This document shows, piece by piece, positions 36,441 to 50,272 of a stretch of 64,000 nucleotides of DNA (position 1 is its first letter; the number at the start of each line of letters is the position of its first letter). The notes below the pieces were generated by a model, which saw only the letters and a list, made by a program, of their open reading frames with translations, searched no databases and was not told the origin of the DNA. Both the position numbers and the translations under genes were made by a program. The stretch is from contig NZ_BQID01000001.1 in the NCBI RefSeq assembly GCF_021602345.1, forward strand, positions 620,001-684,000, given 5' to 3'. The stretch is from Pseudomonas pharyngis (lineage in GTDB: Bacteria; Pseudomonadota; Gammaproteobacteria; Pseudomonadales; Pseudomonadaceae).

Positions 36441-38273
36441 TTATTCCACCGTCACCGACTTCGCCAGGTTACGCGGCTGATCCACGTCCGTGCCCTTGAG
36501 CACCGCAACGTAGTACGACAGCAGTTGCAGCGGAATGGTGTAGAGGATCGGCGACAGGATGTCGTGGATGTGCGGCATCTGCACTACGTGTGTGCCTTCG
36601 CCGTTGGTCATCCCGGCCTTTTCGTCGGCGAACACGACCAGTTCGCCACCGCGGGCGCGGACTTCCTGCAGGTTGGACTTCAGCTTCTCCAGCAGTTCGT
36701 TGTTCGGCGCGACGGTCACCACCGGCATGTCGTTATCCACAAGCGCCAGCGGACCGTGCTTCAGTTCGCCGGCCGGGTAGGCTTCGGCGTGGATGTACGA
36801 GATTTCCTTGAGCTTCAAGGCCCCTTCCATCGCCACCGGGAATTGCGCGCCACGGCCCAGGAACAGGGTGTGGTTCTTCTCGGCGAACAGCTCTGCGATT
36901 TTTTCCACGGTGCTGTCCATCGCCAGGGCTTCGCCCAGACGGGTTGGCAGGCGACGCAGTTCTTCGACCAGCGTGGCTTCAACGCCTTTGCCCAAAGTAC
37001 CGCGCACCTGACCCAGAGACAGGGTCAGCAGCAGCAGACCGACCAACTGCGTAGTGAACGCCTTGGTCGAGGCCACGCCGATTTCACGACCAGCCTGGGT
37101 CAGCAGGGTCAGGTCGGACTCGCGCACCAGCGAGCTGATGCCGACGTTGCAGATCGCCAGGCTGGCGAGGAAGCCCAGTTCCTTGGCGTTGCGCAGGGCG
37201 GCCAGGGTGTCGGCGGTTTCGCCGGACTGGGAGATGGTGACGAACAAGGTGTCCGGCTGCACCACCACCTTGCGGTAGCGGAACTCGCTGGCGACTTCGA
37301 CCTGGCACGGAATGCCGGCCAGCTCTTCGAGCCAGTAACGGGCAACCATGCCGGCGTGATAGCTGGTGCCACACGCCACGATCTGCACGTTGCGCACTTT
37401 GGCGAACAATTCAGCAGCTTGTGGACCGAAAGCCTGCACCAGCACCTGATCCGCACTCAATCGACCTTCCAGAGTGCGCTGCACCACGGACGGCTGCTCG
37501 TGGATTTCCTTGAGCATGTAGTGACGGAACTCGCCTTTGTCGGCCGCTTCCGCACCATCCGTGTACTGGATGGTCTGGCGCTCGACGGCTTTGCCGGTCA
37601 CGTCCCAGATCTGCACCTTGTCGCGCTGGATTTCGGCGATATCGCCCTCTTCCAGGTACATGAAACGGTCGGTGACCTGACGCAGGGCCAGTTGATCGGA
37701 AGCGAGGAAGTTTTCGCCCAGGCCCAGACCGATCACCAGCGGGCTGCCGCTGCGAGCAGCAACGAGTCGATCCGGTTGCTTTGCGTGGATAACCGCCAGA
37801 CCGTAAGCGCCATGCAGCTCCTTGACCGCAGCCTTCAGCGCGTCGGCGAGGTCTGGCAACGACTTGAGTTTTTCGGTCAGCAGGTGAGCGATGACTTCGG
37901 TGTCGGTGTCCGAGGTGAACACGTAGCCCAGTGCCTTCAGCTGTTCACGCAGCGCCTCATGGTTTTCGATGATGCCGTTGTGCACGACAGCGACGTCACC
38001 GGAGAAATGCGGGTGGGCATTGCGCTCGCTCGGCGCACCGTGGGTAGCCCAGCGGGTGTGGGCAATACCGAGACGGCCAACCAGCGGATGTTCGGCCAGC
38101 GCCGCGTCGAGTTCGCTGACCTTGCCCACACGACGAGTGCGTTCCAGAATGCCGTCATTGGTGTACACCGCCACACCGGCACTGTCATAGCCCCGGTATT
38201 CGAGGCGTTTGAGGCCTTCGACCAGAATGGCGGTGATGTTACGTTCAGCTACCGCGCCGACGATTCCACACAT
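36441..38273 (-). CDS. glmS: Glutamine-fructose-6-phosphate aminotransferase (isomerising)
   Basis: A 610-aa enzyme making glucosamine-6-phosphate from fructose-6-phosphate and glutamine, the entry step to UDP-GlcNAc. The start at 38273 puts the catalytic Cys right after Met ([12 protein letters not shown]); an in-frame upstream start would add ten residues before it and is rejected. The N-terminal glutaminase has [17 protein letters not shown] and [10 protein letters not shown]. Two SIS domains follow, and the protein ends [11 protein letters not shown] as expected. It is 2 bp downstream of glmR. Exact DnaA boxes lie inside the gene at 36733-36741 and just past its stop at 36431-36439. Confidence 0.97.
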   Translation of the reverse strand: MCGIVGAVAERNITAILVEGLKRLEYRGYDSAGVAVYTNDGILERTRRVGKVSELDAALAEHPLVGRLGIAHTRWATHGAPSERNAHPHFSGDVAVVHNGIIENHEALREQLKALGYVFTSDTDTEVIAHLLTEKLKSLPDLADALKAAVKELHGAYGLAVIHAKQPDRLVAARSGSPLVIGLGLGENFLASDQLALRQVTDRFMYLEEGDIAEIQRDKVQIWDVTGKAVERQTIQYTDGAEAADKGEFRHYMLKEIHEQPSVVQRTLEGRLSADQVLVQAFGPQAAELFAKVRNVQIVACGTSYHAGMVARYWLEELAGIPCQVEVASEFRYRKVVVQPDTLFVTISQSGETADTLAALRNAKELGFLASLAICNVGISSLVRESDLTLLTQAGREIGVASTKAFTTQLVGLLLLTLSLGQVRGTLGKGVEATLVEELRRLPTRLGEALAMDSTVEKIAELFAEKNHTLFLGRGAQFPVAMEGALKLKEISYIHAEAYPAGELKHGPLALVDNDMPVVTVAPNNELLEKLKSNLQEVRARGGELVVFADEKAGMTNGEGTHVVQMPHIHDILSPILYTIPLQLLSYYVAVLKGTDVDQPRNLAKSVTVE

Positions 38274-38275
38274 GC

Positions 38276-39052
38276 TTATTTCTCCTGACTGACAGTCGCG
38301 CAAATCAAGTTGATACCGCGAGCCTGAATCTGATCGCGCGCATCCAGGGACAGGCGATCATCGGTAATTAGGGTATGGACGCTGCTCCATGGCAGCTCCA
38401 GGTTGGGAATCTTGCGGCCGATCTTGTCGGCCTCGACCATCACGATCACTTCCCGCGCCACTTCCGCCATCACCCGGCTCAGGCCGAGCAATTCATTGAA
38501 GGTGGTGGTGCCACGCACCAAGTCGATGCCATCGGCACCGATAAACAATTGGTCGAAGTCGTAAGAGCGTAGTACCTGCTCGGCGACCTGGCCCTGAAAG
38601 GATTCCGAGTGCGGATCCCAGGTGCCGCCGGTCATCAGCAGCACAGGCTCGTGCTCGAGTTCGCTCAGGGCGTTGGCCACATGCAGAGAGTTGGTCATCA
38701 CCACCAGGCCTGGCTGCTGGCCGAGTTCGGGAATCATCGCGGCGGTGGTGCTGCCGCTGTCGATGATGATGCGGGCGTGCTCGCGGATGCGTGTGACGGC
38801 GGCGCGGGCAATCGCCTGTTTGTATTTGGAAACGTTCTGACTGACGTCCGCCACCAGTTCCTGGGGCATGGTGATCGCGCCACCATAGCGACGCAGCAGC
38901 AAGCCATGACTTTCCAGAGCGGCGAGATCCTTGCGAATCGTAACTTCCGAAGTTTCGAAGCGCTTGGCCAGTTCATCCACACTCACTTCGCCCTGCTCAT
39001 TGAGTAAAGCCAGAATGTTGTGACGGCGCTGAGGTGTGTTGCGTTTCGACAT
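38276..39052 (-). CDS. glmR: DeoR/GlpR family regulator next to glmS
   Basis: A 258-aa DeoR-type repressor. The N-terminal helix-turn-helix is [39 protein letters not shown] (residues 9-47), followed by a sugar-phosphate sensor domain with DSGSTTAAM and [10 protein letters not shown]. It lies between glmU and glmS, as in other pseudomonads, and probably adjusts amino-sugar synthesis to hexosamine phosphate levels. A 13-bp palindrome just upstream of its start may be its own operator. Confidence 0.87.
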   Translation of the reverse strand: MSKRNTPQRRHNILALLNEQGEVSVDELAKRFETSEVTIRKDLAALESHGLLLRRYGGAITMPQELVADVSQNVSKYKQAIARAAVTRIREHARIIIDSGSTTAAMIPELGQQPGLVVMTNSLHVANALSELEHEPVLLMTGGTWDPHSESFQGQVAEQVLRSYDFDQLFIGADGIDLVRGTTTFNELLGLSRVMAEVAREVIVMVEADKIGRKIPNLELPWSSVHTLITDDRLSLDARDQIQARGINLICATVSQEK

Positions 39053-39063
39053 GGCTAATTAAG

Positions 39064-39076
39064 TTTCGATTCGAAA
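39064..39076. promoter_or_regulatory. Putative autoregulatory operator of glmR
   Basis: A perfect dyad TTTCGA-T-TCGAAA, 11 bp upstream of the glmR start codon. DeoR-family proteins often bind TTTCG/CGAAA repeats. Assignment to GlmR is inference from position and half-site type. Confidence 0.45.
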
Positions 39077-39130
39077 GATAACGGAAGCAATCAAAACCTA
39101 TCAGCTGCGAATCGTCAAGTCGGCGCCCAA

Positions 39131-39159
39131 AAAAAAGACCGCTGGCAGCGGTCTTTTTT
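39131..39159. terminator. Rho-independent terminator of glmU
   Basis: A 12-bp stem (39131-39142 with 39148-39159) and TGGCA loop, with A/T runs on both sides. It lies 22 bp past the glmU stop on the minus strand, before glmR. Confidence 0.93.
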
Positions 39160-39180
39160 AATTTGAGCATTGTGGATAAC

Positions 39181-40548
39181 TCAGCTCTTCTTGATCTTCT
39201 CAGGCCGCTTCCAGCCATCGATGTTCTTCTGCCGCGCCCGGCCAACAGCCAATTGCGCGTTATCCACATTCTGAGTGATGGTCGAGCCGGCTGCAGTAGT
39301 GGCACCGGCGGAGATATCCACAGGCGCCACCAGCGAGTTGTTGGAACCGATGAACACGTCTTCACCCAACACGGTTTTCCACTTGTTGGCGCCATCGTAG
39401 TTGCAAGTGATGGTGCCGGCGCCGATGTTGGTGCGCGCACCGATCTCGGCATCGCCCAGGTAAGTCAGGTGCCCGGCCTTGGCGCCCTCGCCCATGCGCG
39501 CGTTTTTCAGTTCAACGAAGTTACCCACATGGGCGCGGGCCTCCAGCACAGTGCCCGGACGCAGACGGGCAAACGGGCCGGCATCGCTGCCTTCGCCCAG
39601 CACCGCGCCTTCGATGTGGCTGTTGGCCTTGACCACTACGCCTTTGCGCAGGGTGCTGTCCTTGATCACGCAGTTCGGGCCGATCACCACATCGTCCTCT
39701 ATGACAACCTTGCCTTCGAGAATCACGTTGATGTCGATCAGCACATCGCGACCGACGGTCACTTCGCCTCGCACATCGAAACGGGCCGGGTCGCGCAGGG
39801 TGACACCCTGAGCCATCAGGCGACGTCCGGCGCGCAGCTGGTAATGACGCTCCAGCTCGGAGAGCTGTTTGCGATCATTGGCGCCCTGCACTTCCATCGG
39901 ATCGTGAGGTTGTTCGGTGGCGACGGTCAGGCCATCGCTGACCGCCATCTCGATCACGTCGGTCAGGTAGTACTCGCCCTGAGCGTTGTTGTTCGACAGG
40001 CGACTCATCCAATCCGCCAGACGATTGGCCGGCACTGCCAGGATGCCGGTGTTGCCTTCAGTGATCGCCCGTTGCGCTTCGCTGGCGTCCTTGTGTTCGA
40101 CGATGGCGGCAACCTTGCCGTCGGCATCGCGCACGATGCGGCCATAACCGGTCGGATCGTCCAGCTCGACGGTGAGCAAGCCCATCTGCCCGGGTACAAC
40201 GTGCTTGAGCAGACGTTGCAGGGTCTCGACTTCGATCAACGGCACATCGCCGTAGAGAATCAGTACGGTATCGGCGGTGATGAAAGGAACAGCCTGGGCC
40301 GTGGCGTGGCCGGTGCCCAGCTGCTTGTCCTGCAATACGAAATTCAGATCGTCAGCGGCCAGACGCTCGCGCACTACATCGGCGCCGTGGCCGATGACGA
40401 CATGAATGCGCTGTGGATCAAGTTGACGGGCGCTGTGGATAACATGGCCAAGCATGGAATCGCCGGCAATCGGATGCAGCACTTTTGGCAGCGCGGAACG
40501 CATGCGGGTGCCTTGACCGGCCGCGAGGATAACGATTTCAAGAGACAT
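39181..40548 (-). CDS. glmU: Bifunctional UDP-GlcNAc pyrophosphorylase / GlcN-1-P acetyltransferase
   Basis: A 455-aa cytoplasmic enzyme that acetylates glucosamine-1-phosphate and then transfers UMP to give UDP-GlcNAc for peptidoglycan and LPS. The N-terminal uridylyltransferase has [20 protein letters not shown] (residues 7-26). The C-terminal left-handed beta-helix (about 250-455) has [23 protein letters not shown] and YDGANKWKT. It is flanked by strong terminators on both sides, so it is a separate transcription unit between the atp operon and glmR-glmS. An exact DnaA box at 40434-40442 lies inside it. Confidence 0.97.
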   Translation of the reverse strand: MSLEIVILAAGQGTRMRSALPKVLHPIAGDSMLGHVIHSARQLDPQRIHVVIGHGADVVRERLAADDLNFVLQDKQLGTGHATAQAVPFITADTVLILYGDVPLIEVETLQRLLKHVVPGQMGLLTVELDDPTGYGRIVRDADGKVAAIVEHKDASEAQRAITEGNTGILAVPANRLADWMSRLSNNNAQGEYYLTDVIEMAVSDGLTVATEQPHDPMEVQGANDRKQLSELERHYQLRAGRRLMAQGVTLRDPARFDVRGEVTVGRDVLIDINVILEGKVVIEDDVVIGPNCVIKDSTLRKGVVVKANSHIEGAVLGEGSDAGPFARLRPGTVLEARAHVGNFVELKNARMGEGAKAGHLTYLGDAEIGARTNIGAGTITCNYDGANKWKTVLGEDVFIGSNNSLVAPVDISAGATTAAGSTITQNVDNAQLAVGRARQKNIDGWKRPEKIKKS

Positions 40549-40608
40549 GACTGGCTACCAATCCTGGGTGGTCAGCAACTGCGACCGGGTTTGTAGAATT
40601 CTGAAAAG

Positions 40609-40638
40609 AAAAAAGGGTAGCCGAGGCTACCCTTTTTT
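40609..40638. terminator. Rho-independent terminator of the atp operon
   Basis: A 14-bp inverted repeat (40609-40622 with 40625-40638; loop effectively longer) with A-run and T-run flanks. It lies 29 bp after the atpC stop. Confidence 0.95.
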
Positions 40639-40666
40639 ATCAATCGCACAACAAGTGGCTGACGGA

Positions 40667-41092
40667 TCAACCGCCAAACTTCTTGCGGATCTGCTGGACG
40701 GTGCGCAGCTGAGCTGCAGCCTCGGCCAGACGTGCGGACGCAGCTCCGTAGTCGAAATCTGCGCTCTTCTCATGCAGAGCAGCTTCGGCAGCCTTGAGAG
40801 CTGCTTGAGCCTGAGCTTCATCCAGGTCGGCGGCACGTTGCACGGTATCGGCAAGCACCTTGACCATGTTCGGCTGAACCTCGAGGAAACCACCGGAGAT
40901 GTAGAACACCTCGGCTTCCCCGCCTTGCTTGATCAGGCGGATCGGACCTGGCTTCAGATTAGTGATCAGCGGCGCGTGGCCCAGAGCGATACCAAGATCA
41001 CCCAGAGCACCGTGCGCAATCACCATCTCGACCAGGCCGGAAAAGATTTCTCCTTCCGCGCTGACGATGTCGCAATGGACTGTCATAGCCAT
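40667..41092 (-). CDS. atpC: F1 ATP synthase epsilon subunit
   Basis: A 141-aa central-stalk subunit that couples rotation to catalysis and can inhibit ATP hydrolysis. The N-terminal beta-barrel ([31 protein letters not shown]) is followed by a helical hairpin rich in Ala/Glu (about 90-141). The ATG at 41092 has GAGG 8 nt upstream. Last gene of the atp operon. Confidence 0.96.
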   Translation of the reverse strand: MAMTVHCDIVSAEGEIFSGLVEMVIAHGALGDLGIALGHAPLITNLKPGPIRLIKQGGEAEVFYISGGFLEVQPNMVKVLADTVQRAADLDEAQAQAALKAAEAALHEKSADFDYGAASARLAEAAAQLRTVQQIRKKFGG

Positions 41093-41137
41093 CTGATTGC
41101 CTCAACCTAAATTAGCGCCCGTTGCCGGGCGCCTGGA

Positions 41138-42541
<1,404 letters not shown>

Positions 42542-43402
42542 TTAAACCGCGGCAGCGCCGCCGACGATTTCCGAGATCTCTTGGGTGATCGCAGCCTGAC
42601 GCGCCTTGTTGTAGATCAGCTGCAAATCGCTGATCAAATCACCGGCGTTGTCGGTAGCGTTCTTCATCGCGATCATCCGCGCAGCCTGTTCAGCCGCGTT
42701 GTTCTCGACCACCGCCTGGTACACCTGCGACTCCACGTAACGCACCATCAAGCCGTCAAGCAGCTCTTTGGCGTCTGGTTCGTAGAGGTAGTCCCAGTGG
42801 TGCTTGAGTTCTTGATCCGGGGTCGCCACCAATGGAATCAACTGCTCCACGGTAGGCTGTTGCGTCATGGTGTTGATGAACTTGTTGGATACCACGGACA
42901 GGCGGTCAATACGGCCGTCCAGGTAGGCATCCAGCATCACCTTGACGCTGCCGATCAGATCATTGATCGACGGCTCTTCACCCAGGTGGCTGATAGCTGC
43001 AACGACGTTACCGCCGAAGTTGCGGAAAAAGGCCGCACCCTTGCTACCAACGACACACAGATCGATCTCGACGCCGTTTTCGCGGTTTACCGCCATGTCC
43101 TTGACCAGGGCCTTGAACAGGTTGGTGTTCAAGCCGCCGCACAGACCACGGTCACTGCTCACCACGACATAACCGACGCGCTTTACTTCGCGATCGATCA
43201 TGAACGGGTGGCGGTATTCCGGGTTGGCGTTGGCCAGATGCCCAATTACCTGGCGGATACGCTCCGCATAAGGACGGCTAGCAGCCATGCGCATTTGTGC
43301 CTTGCGCATTTTGCTGACCGCCACTTTTTCCATGGCGCTGGTAATTTTTTGCGTGCTTTTGATGCTCGCAATCTTACTGCGAATCTCTTTTGCGCCTGCC
43401 AT
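42542..43402 (-). CDS. atpG: F1 ATP synthase gamma subunit
   Basis: A 286-aa rotor shaft. The N-terminal helix ([24 protein letters not shown]) and C-terminal helix ([13 protein letters not shown]-like: [31 protein letters not shown]) are the coiled coil inside the alpha3beta3 ring, and the [11 protein letters not shown] motif is present. Full length, standard position between atpA and atpD. Confidence 0.97.
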   Translation of the reverse strand: MAGAKEIRSKIASIKSTQKITSAMEKVAVSKMRKAQMRMAASRPYAERIRQVIGHLANANPEYRHPFMIDREVKRVGYVVVSSDRGLCGGLNTNLFKALVKDMAVNRENGVEIDLCVVGSKGAAFFRNFGGNVVAAISHLGEEPSINDLIGSVKVMLDAYLDGRIDRLSVVSNKFINTMTQQPTVEQLIPLVATPDQELKHHWDYLYEPDAKELLDGLMVRYVESQVYQAVVENNAAEQAARMIAMKNATDNAGDLISDLQLIYNKARQAAITQEISEIVGGAAAV

Positions 43403-43452
43403 GTAACACCTATCAGGTTAGCAAGCGGGAGCCTTGCGGCTCCCGCTGCGGC

Positions 43453-44997
43453 TTACCAGGTTTGGGTGGCCTTGAACTTCTCGATACCAGCCTTCAGGCC
43501 AGCGTCGATTTCGTCATTGAAGTCACCTTTAACGTTGATCTTGGCCATCAAATCGGCGTGATCGCGGTTGAAGAAAGCGATCAGCGCTTGTTCGAAGCTG
43601 CCGATCTTGGCGATTTCAATGTCAGTCAGGAACCCACGCTCAGCGGCATACAGCGACAGCGCCATGTCAGCGATCGACATCGGTGCGTATTGCTTCTGCT
43701 TCATCAGCTCGGTAACGCGCTGACCATGCTCAAGTTGCTTACGGGTCGCTTCGTCCAGGTCAGAAGCGAACTGGGCGAATGCCGCCAGTTCACGGTACTG
43801 AGCCAGAGCGGTACGGATACCACCGGACAGCTTCTTGATGATCTTGGTCTGAGCGGCACCACCCACACGGGATACCGAAACACCGGCGTTCACTGCAGGG
43901 CGGATGCCCGAGTTGAACATGGCCGATTCCAGGAAGATCTGACCGTCGGTGATGGAAATCACGTTGGTCGGAACGAACGCGGAAACGTCGCCAGCCTGGG
44001 TTTCGATGATCGGCAGTGCGGTCAGGGAACCGGTTTTGCCGGTCACTGCGCCGTTGGTGAACTTCTCTACGTACTCTTCCGAAACGCGGGATGCACGCTC
44101 CAGCAGACGGGAGTGGAGATAGAACACGTCGCCTGGGTAAGCTTCACGGCCTGGTGGACGGCGCAGCAGCAGGGAAATCTGGCGGTAAGCCACTGCTTGC
44201 TTGGACAGATCGTCATAAACGATCAGCGCGTCTTCTCCGCGGTCGCGGAAGAACTCACCCATGGTGCAACCGGAGTACGGAGCCAGGAATTGCAGTGCTG
44301 CAGATTCCGAAGCGCTCGCTGCAACAATGATGGTGTTAGCCAGTGCACCGTTTTCTTCCAGCTTGCGAACCACGTTGGCGATGGTCGATTGCTTCTGACC
44401 GATTGCCACGTAGACGCAGAAAATGCCGCTGTCTTTCTGGTTGATGATCGCGTCGATCGCCAGAGCGGTTTTACCGATCTGACGGTCACCGATGATCAGC
44501 TCACGCTGGCCACGGCCGACAGGGATCATGGCATCGACAGCCTTGTAGCCAGTCTGTACAGGCTGGTCTACCGACTTACGCCAGATCACGCCCGGAGCAA
44601 CTTTCTCGACCGCGTCGGTCTCGGTGTTGCCCAGTGGACCTTTGCCGTCAACAGGGTTACCCAGTGCGTCGACAACGCGACCCAGCAGTTCCTTACCAAC
44701 CGGAACTTCGAGGATGCGGCCGGTGCACTTGGCGCTCATGCCTTCAGCCAGACTGGTGTATGCGCCCAGTACAACGGCACCTACGGAGTCTTGCTCCAGG
44801 TTGAGGGCCATACCGTAGACGCCGCCCGGAAACTCGATCATCTCGCCGTACATGACGTCGGCCAGACCGTGAATCCGCACGATGCCGTCAGATACGCTGA
44901 CGACAGTGCCTTCGTTACGGGCTTGGGAGGTCACATCGAGCTTTTCGATGCGGCCCTTGATAATTTCACTTATTTCGGAAGGATTGAGTTGCTGCAT
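43453..44997 (-). CDS. atpA: F1 ATP synthase alpha subunit
   Basis: A 514-aa non-catalytic nucleotide-binding subunit. Walker A GDRQIGKT (residues 170-177), [16 protein letters not shown], and the alpha-subunit signature region [14 protein letters not shown] are visible. The start is 21 bp after the atpH stop. Full length. Confidence 0.98.
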   Translation of the reverse strand: MQQLNPSEISEIIKGRIEKLDVTSQARNEGTVVSVSDGIVRIHGLADVMYGEMIEFPGGVYGMALNLEQDSVGAVVLGAYTSLAEGMSAKCTGRILEVPVGKELLGRVVDALGNPVDGKGPLGNTETDAVEKVAPGVIWRKSVDQPVQTGYKAVDAMIPVGRGQRELIIGDRQIGKTALAIDAIINQKDSGIFCVYVAIGQKQSTIANVVRKLEENGALANTIIVAASASESAALQFLAPYSGCTMGEFFRDRGEDALIVYDDLSKQAVAYRQISLLLRRPPGREAYPGDVFYLHSRLLERASRVSEEYVEKFTNGAVTGKTGSLTALPIIETQAGDVSAFVPTNVISITDGQIFLESAMFNSGIRPAVNAGVSVSRVGGAAQTKIIKKLSGGIRTALAQYRELAAFAQFASDLDEATRKQLEHGQRVTELMKQKQYAPMSIADMALSLYAAERGFLTDIEIAKIGSFEQALIAFFNRDHADLMAKINVKGDFNDEIDAGLKAGIEKFKATQTW

Positions 44998-45018
44998 TGC
45001 TCTGCTGCCCCTTCAAAC

Positions 45019-45555
45019 TCAAGATTTCAATGCTTCGGCAAGTTTCGCGATTTTGCCGCGAATCGAGCCATCGATAACCAGGTCGCCGGCGCGGATAACG
45101 ACACCACCTATAAGGGCAGCATCCTCCGCAACTTGCAGGCGCACTTCCCGGTTGAGTCGTGCACTGAGAACCTTGGCGAGTTTGTCTTGCTGTTCTTGGT
45201 TCAATGCAAAAGCACTGGTCACTTCAACGTCTACCGATTTCTCTTGCTCGGCCTTGTACAGGTCGAAAAGAGCGGCGATCTCCGGCAGAAGCGGGAGACG
45301 GTCGTTTTCGGCAACGACATTGATGAAGTTCTGTGCCTTGGCATCAAACTTGTCGCCGCACACGTCAATGAACGTGGCGGCCTTTTCTGCGCTCGTCAGT
45401 CGCGGGGCCTTGAGCACGCGCTGCATGGTGTCGTCTTGCGACACCGCTGCTGCCAGGCCGAGCATGGCTGACCAATTGGCCAGTTGCTGGTGGGCCTGAG
45501 CGTGCTCGAAGGCCGCCTTAGCGTAAGGTCGGGCCAACGTGGTCAGTTCTGCCAT
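45019..45555 (-). CDS. atpH: F1 ATP synthase delta subunit
   Basis: A 178-aa peripheral-stalk protein that joins F1 alpha subunits to the b subunits. The N-terminal helical domain begins [13 protein letters not shown], and the C-terminal part has the family signature [22 protein letters not shown]-like sequence ([20 protein letters not shown]). It is 12 bp from atpF. Confidence 0.96.
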   Translation of the reverse strand: MAELTTLARPYAKAAFEHAQAHQQLANWSAMLGLAAAVSQDDTMQRVLKAPRLTSAEKAATFIDVCGDKFDAKAQNFINVVAENDRLPLLPEIAALFDLYKAEQEKSVDVEVTSAFALNQEQQDKLAKVLSARLNREVRLQVAEDAALIGGVVIRAGDLVIDGSIRGKIAKLAEALKS

Positions 45556-45567
45556 GATCGCCCTCGC

Positions 45568-46038
45568 TTAGATTTCAGCAGCCAGTTGATTAACCAGCTC
45601 TGCGTGCGCGTTTTGATCGATTGTGGCACCCAGGATCTTCTCGGCGCCGCCGACAGCCAGCAAGCCCACCTGGGCGCGCAGCTTGTCTTTGACACTGTTC
45701 AGTTCCTGTTCGATCTCGGCTTGAGCCTGAACCTTCACACGGTCAGCGTCGACGCGGGCCTTTTCAACGGCCTCTTCGACAATCTGGTTACCGCGTTTCT
45801 TGGCTTGCTCGATGATTTCAGCTGCCTGAGCTTTCGCTTCGCGCAGTTGCTGACCCGCTTTCTCTTGGGCCAACTCCAGGTCGCGAGCTGCACGGCTGGC
45901 AGCGTCCAGACCATCAGCGATCTTCTTTTGACGTTCGTGCAGAGCCGCGATGACCGGAGGCCATACGAACTTCATGCAGAACAGTACAAAAATCAGGAAC
46001 GCAACGGACTGGCCAATCAGGGTCGCATTAATGTTCAC
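45568..46038 (-). CDS. atpF: F0 ATP synthase subunit b
   Basis: A 156-aa protein with one N-terminal membrane helix ([24 protein letters not shown]) and a long charged helix forming the peripheral stalk dimer. The start is GTG at 46038 with GAGG 7 nt upstream. Standard position between atpE and atpH. Confidence 0.96.
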   Translation of the reverse strand: MNINATLIGQSVAFLIFVLFCMKFVWPPVIAALHERQKKIADGLDAASRAARDLELAQEKAGQQLREAKAQAAEIIEQAKKRGNQIVEEAVEKARVDADRVKVQAQAEIEQELNSVKDKLRAQVGLLAVGGAEKILGATIDQNAHAELVNQLAAEI

Positions 46039-46095
46039 GCCAACACCTCGCAGTTACGTTGTCCATCACACCAAATCACTCGGAGATCCGAATGA

Positions 46096-46368
<273 letters not shown>

Positions 46369-46441
46369 TTACGTCGTATGGTTTAGGTTTTTTAGATTAA
46401 AGCGGTAAAACAAATCGTTTCATGGTGCCCCGTGAGGAGCC

Positions 46442-46463
46442 CCTTCCCGTTTGACCGGGAAGG
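46442..46463. other. Intercistronic hairpin between atpB and atpE
   Basis: An 8-bp stem CCTTCCCG/CGGGAAGG with a TTTGAC loop in the 134-bp gap between atpB and atpE. There is no T-run, so it is not a simple terminator. It may mark an mRNA-processing or stability element before the strongly expressed atpE. Confidence 0.45.
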
Positions 46464-46487
46464 ACATCAGACTAGTCGAGACTGGTC

Positions 46488-47781
<1,294 letters not shown>

Positions 47782-47858
47782 CACTATTGCTCTCCAATGG
47801 CCGGCTGCCGAAATTCAATAACTTGGCATAATTTGTGCCGACAAAATGCGCGCAGAGT

Positions 47859-47880
47859 ATAGGGGCGGTTCTGCCCCTAT
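47859..47880. terminator. Hairpin between parB and atpI
   Basis: A perfect 8-bp stem (ATAGGGGC with GCCCCTAT, loop GGTTCT) in the 148-bp gap. It lies after the parB stop on the minus strand and before the atp promoter. The T-run is weak. Confidence 0.6.
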
Positions 47881-47929
47881 TCAACTGTCAGGTAGTGATT
47901 TCCGACTGCGCGCTACAAGAGGAATTGTT

Positions 47930-48802
47930 TCAGCGGATGTGTGCGAGCACACCTTGAAGCTCATCGAGGGAGTTGTAACCGATCACCAGCTGCCCCTTGC
48001 CCTTCTTCCCGTGGCGGATCTGCACCGCAGAGCCCAGGCGCTCGGCCAGACGCTGTTCGAGGCGGGCGATATCCGGGTCGGGTTTGGACGGTTCGACCGG
48101 CTCCGGTTTGCCACTCAACCATTGGCGAACCAGTGCCTCAGTTTGGCGCACGGTGAGACCCCGTGCGACAACATGTCGCGCCCCTTCCACCTGCTGATTG
48201 TCCGGCAGACCAAGCAATGCACGGGCATGACCCATCTCCAGGTCGCCATGGGACAGCATGGTCTTGATCACTTCCGGCAGCGCAATCAGGCGCAACAGAT
48301 TGGCCACGGTGACGCGGGACTTACCCACAGCCTCGGCAACCTGTTGCTGAGTGAGCTGGAATTCCTGCTGCAAGCGCTGCAGGGCTACCGCCTCTTCAAT
48401 CGGGTTCAGGTCTTCGCGCTGGATGTTCTCGATCAGCGCAATGGCGATTGCCGTTTCATCCGGCACATCACGCACCATCGCGGGGATGGTTTCCTGCCCG
48501 GCTTGTTGACTCGCGCGCCAGCGACGTTCGCCGGCAATGATTTCAAAACGACCACCACCAATCGGGCGAACCACGATCGGTTGCATCACGCCCTGAGCCT
48601 TGATCGACTGCGCCAGCTCTTCCAGCGCCTGCGGATCCATGTCCCGGCGTGGCTGATACTTGCCGCGCTGCAGCAGGTCCAGCGGCAGGTGCTGCAACTC
48701 GCGGCTGTCAGCCTGCGCCGCTTGTTCTTCCAGCGAGCTGACAGTCGGACCGCTCAACAGCGCATCCAGTCCTCGTCCGAGACCTCGTTTCTTGACGGCC
48801 AT
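47930..48802 (-). CDS. parB: Chromosome-partitioning protein ParB
   Basis: A 290-aa protein that binds parS and spreads as a CTP-dependent clamp. N-terminal KKRGLGRGLDALL (ParA-interaction region), the CTPase motif region QYQPR-like YQPRRDMD and GERRWRASQQAG, and a central helix-turn-helix (LTQQQVAEAVGKSRVTVANLLRL, about 150-172) are visible. The C-terminal dimerisation domain is present. It is 9 bp after parA. Its predicted parS target is seen at 8265-8280. Confidence 0.96.
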   Translation of the reverse strand: MAVKKRGLGRGLDALLSGPTVSSLEEQAAQADSRELQHLPLDLLQRGKYQPRRDMDPQALEELAQSIKAQGVMQPIVVRPIGGGRFEIIAGERRWRASQQAGQETIPAMVRDVPDETAIAIALIENIQREDLNPIEEAVALQRLQQEFQLTQQQVAEAVGKSRVTVANLLRLIALPEVIKTMLSHGDLEMGHARALLGLPDNQQVEGARHVVARGLTVRQTEALVRQWLSGKPEPVEPSKPDPDIARLEQRLAERLGSAVQIRHGKKGKGQLVIGYNSLDELQGVLAHIR

Positions 48803-48811
48803 GGGGATTCC

Positions 48812-49609
48812 TTAAGTTGGCTGGGCGGCGGCGGTGCGTGAATTTTTGCGCTGACGGCGAACCATCTCGCCCGCCAAGGCCAGATAGGCCAGCGCGCCAC
48901 GCGATTGCTTGTCGTAGGCCAGCGCCGGCATGCCGTAGCTCGGAGCTTCGGCCAGACGAATGTTGCGCGGGATCACCGTGTCGTACAGTTGATCGCCGAA
49001 GTGTTCCTTGAGCTGGGCTGAAACGTCGTTCATCAGGCTCAGACGCGGGTCGTACATGGTCCGCAACAGGCCTTCGACTTTCAGGTTCGGGTTCAGCAGT
49101 TCAGCGATGCGCTTGATGTTATCCACAAGGTCGCTCAGACCTTCGAGCGCAAAATACTCGCACTGCATGGGGATAATGACCCCGTCAGCGGCGACCAGTG
49201 CGTTCAGTGTGAGCATCGACAGTGACGGCGGGCAGTCGATCAGAATGTAATCGTAGTTCTCGCGGATCGGCGCCAGCGCGCTGCGCAGACGGCTTTCCTT
49301 CATCTGCATTTCCAGCAGCACCACTTCGGCCGCCGTCAGGTCGCGGTTGGCCGGCAGCAGTTGATAACCGCCATGTTCGGAGTAGTGCATCGCCTGGGCC
49401 AGATCGCATTCGCCGATCAGCAGGTCGTAGACCGAGTTTTCCAGGCCATGCTTATCCACACCGCTACCCATGGTGGCGTTGCCCTGTGGATCGAGATCGA
49501 TCAACAGCACCCGGCGCTTGGTCGCGACCAGGGATGCTGCGAGGTTGATGCAGGTGGTGGTCTTGCCCACACCACCCTTCTGGTTCGCTATCGCGAATAC
49601 CTTAGCCAT
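48812..49609 (-). CDS. parA: Chromosome-partitioning ATPase ParA (Soj)
   Basis: A 265-aa deviant-Walker ATPase that moves ParB-parS complexes. IANQKGGVGKTTTCINLAA (Walker A, residues 6-24), LLIDLDPQGNATMG and YILIDCPPSLSMLTLNAL are intact. I use the ATG at 49609 rather than a TTG six codons earlier. Exact DnaA boxes lie inside the gene at 49119-49127 and 49452-49460. Confidence 0.96.
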   Translation of the reverse strand: MAKVFAIANQKGGVGKTTTCINLAASLVATKRRVLLIDLDPQGNATMGSGVDKHGLENSVYDLLIGECDLAQAMHYSEHGGYQLLPANRDLTAAEVVLLEMQMKESRLRSALAPIRENYDYILIDCPPSLSMLTLNALVAADGVIIPMQCEYFALEGLSDLVDNIKRIAELLNPNLKVEGLLRTMYDPRLSLMNDVSAQLKEHFGDQLYDTVIPRNIRLAEAPSYGMPALAYDKQSRGALAYLALAGEMVRRQRKNSRTAAAQPT

Positions 49610-49627
49610 TCTTGCTTGTGTTCCCAA

Positions 49628-50272
49628 TCATGCCGTGCGGCGCAGTATCAGCAGATGGCGTTGGCCTTGGCAACCGGGTACGGCCAGGGCGTGTTCGCTA
49701 TCGAGTTTGAAGTCTGCCGGCAATGCTACCAGCTCATCCGCCGGATGGACGCCCTTCATTGCCAGCCAGCGCGTATCGGCGTCGCCGAGGTGGCGAGTCC
49801 AGTTGGTGAAGTTCTCCATGCTGCTGAACGCCCGGGAAATGATCCCGTTGAACGGCTGTGCAGGCTGGAAGGCTTCGACGCGACTGTGGATAACTTGCAG
49901 ATTATCCAGTTTGAGTTCGAGTTTGACCTGGGTCAGGAAGCGGGTTTTCTTGCCGTTGCTGTCCAGACAGGTCACCTGCGAGTCCGGATACAGGATCGCC
50001 AGAGGGATCCCCGGCATTCCGCCGCCGCTGCCGACATCCAGCCAGCGCCCATTTTCGATGAACGACATCACGCTCAGGCTATCGAGCAAATGACGGGAAA
50101 CCATTTCGTCCGGATCGCGAACGGCAGTCAGGTTGTAGGCCTGGTTCCATTTGATCAACAGGGCCAGATAACCCAGCAGCAGTTCGTGCTGGGTTTCAGT
50201 GAGATTGACACCGAGCTCGCGGGCTCCTGTGGATAACTCTTCGGCGTGTTGCGAAGTGACCTTAGAACTCAA
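49628..50272 (-). CDS. rsmG: 16S rRNA (guanine527-N7)-methyltransferase RsmG
   Basis: A 214-aa SAM-dependent enzyme that methylates G527 of 16S rRNA. The SAM site is [17 protein letters not shown] (about residues 75-91), preceded by the conserved [21 protein letters not shown]. The start is TTG at 50272, which gives [13 protein letters not shown], matching other pseudomonads; it overlaps the mnmG end by 4 bp. Two exact DnaA boxes (49885-49893, 50228-50236) lie within it. Confidence 0.95.
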   Translation of the reverse strand: MSSKVTSQHAEELSTGARELGVNLTETQHELLLGYLALLIKWNQAYNLTAVRDPDEMVSRHLLDSLSVMSFIENGRWLDVGSGGGMPGIPLAILYPDSQVTCLDSNGKKTRFLTQVKLELKLDNLQVIHSRVEAFQPAQPFNGIISRAFSSMENFTNWTRHLGDADTRWLAMKGVHPADELVALPADFKLDSEHALAVPGCQGQRHLLILRRTA

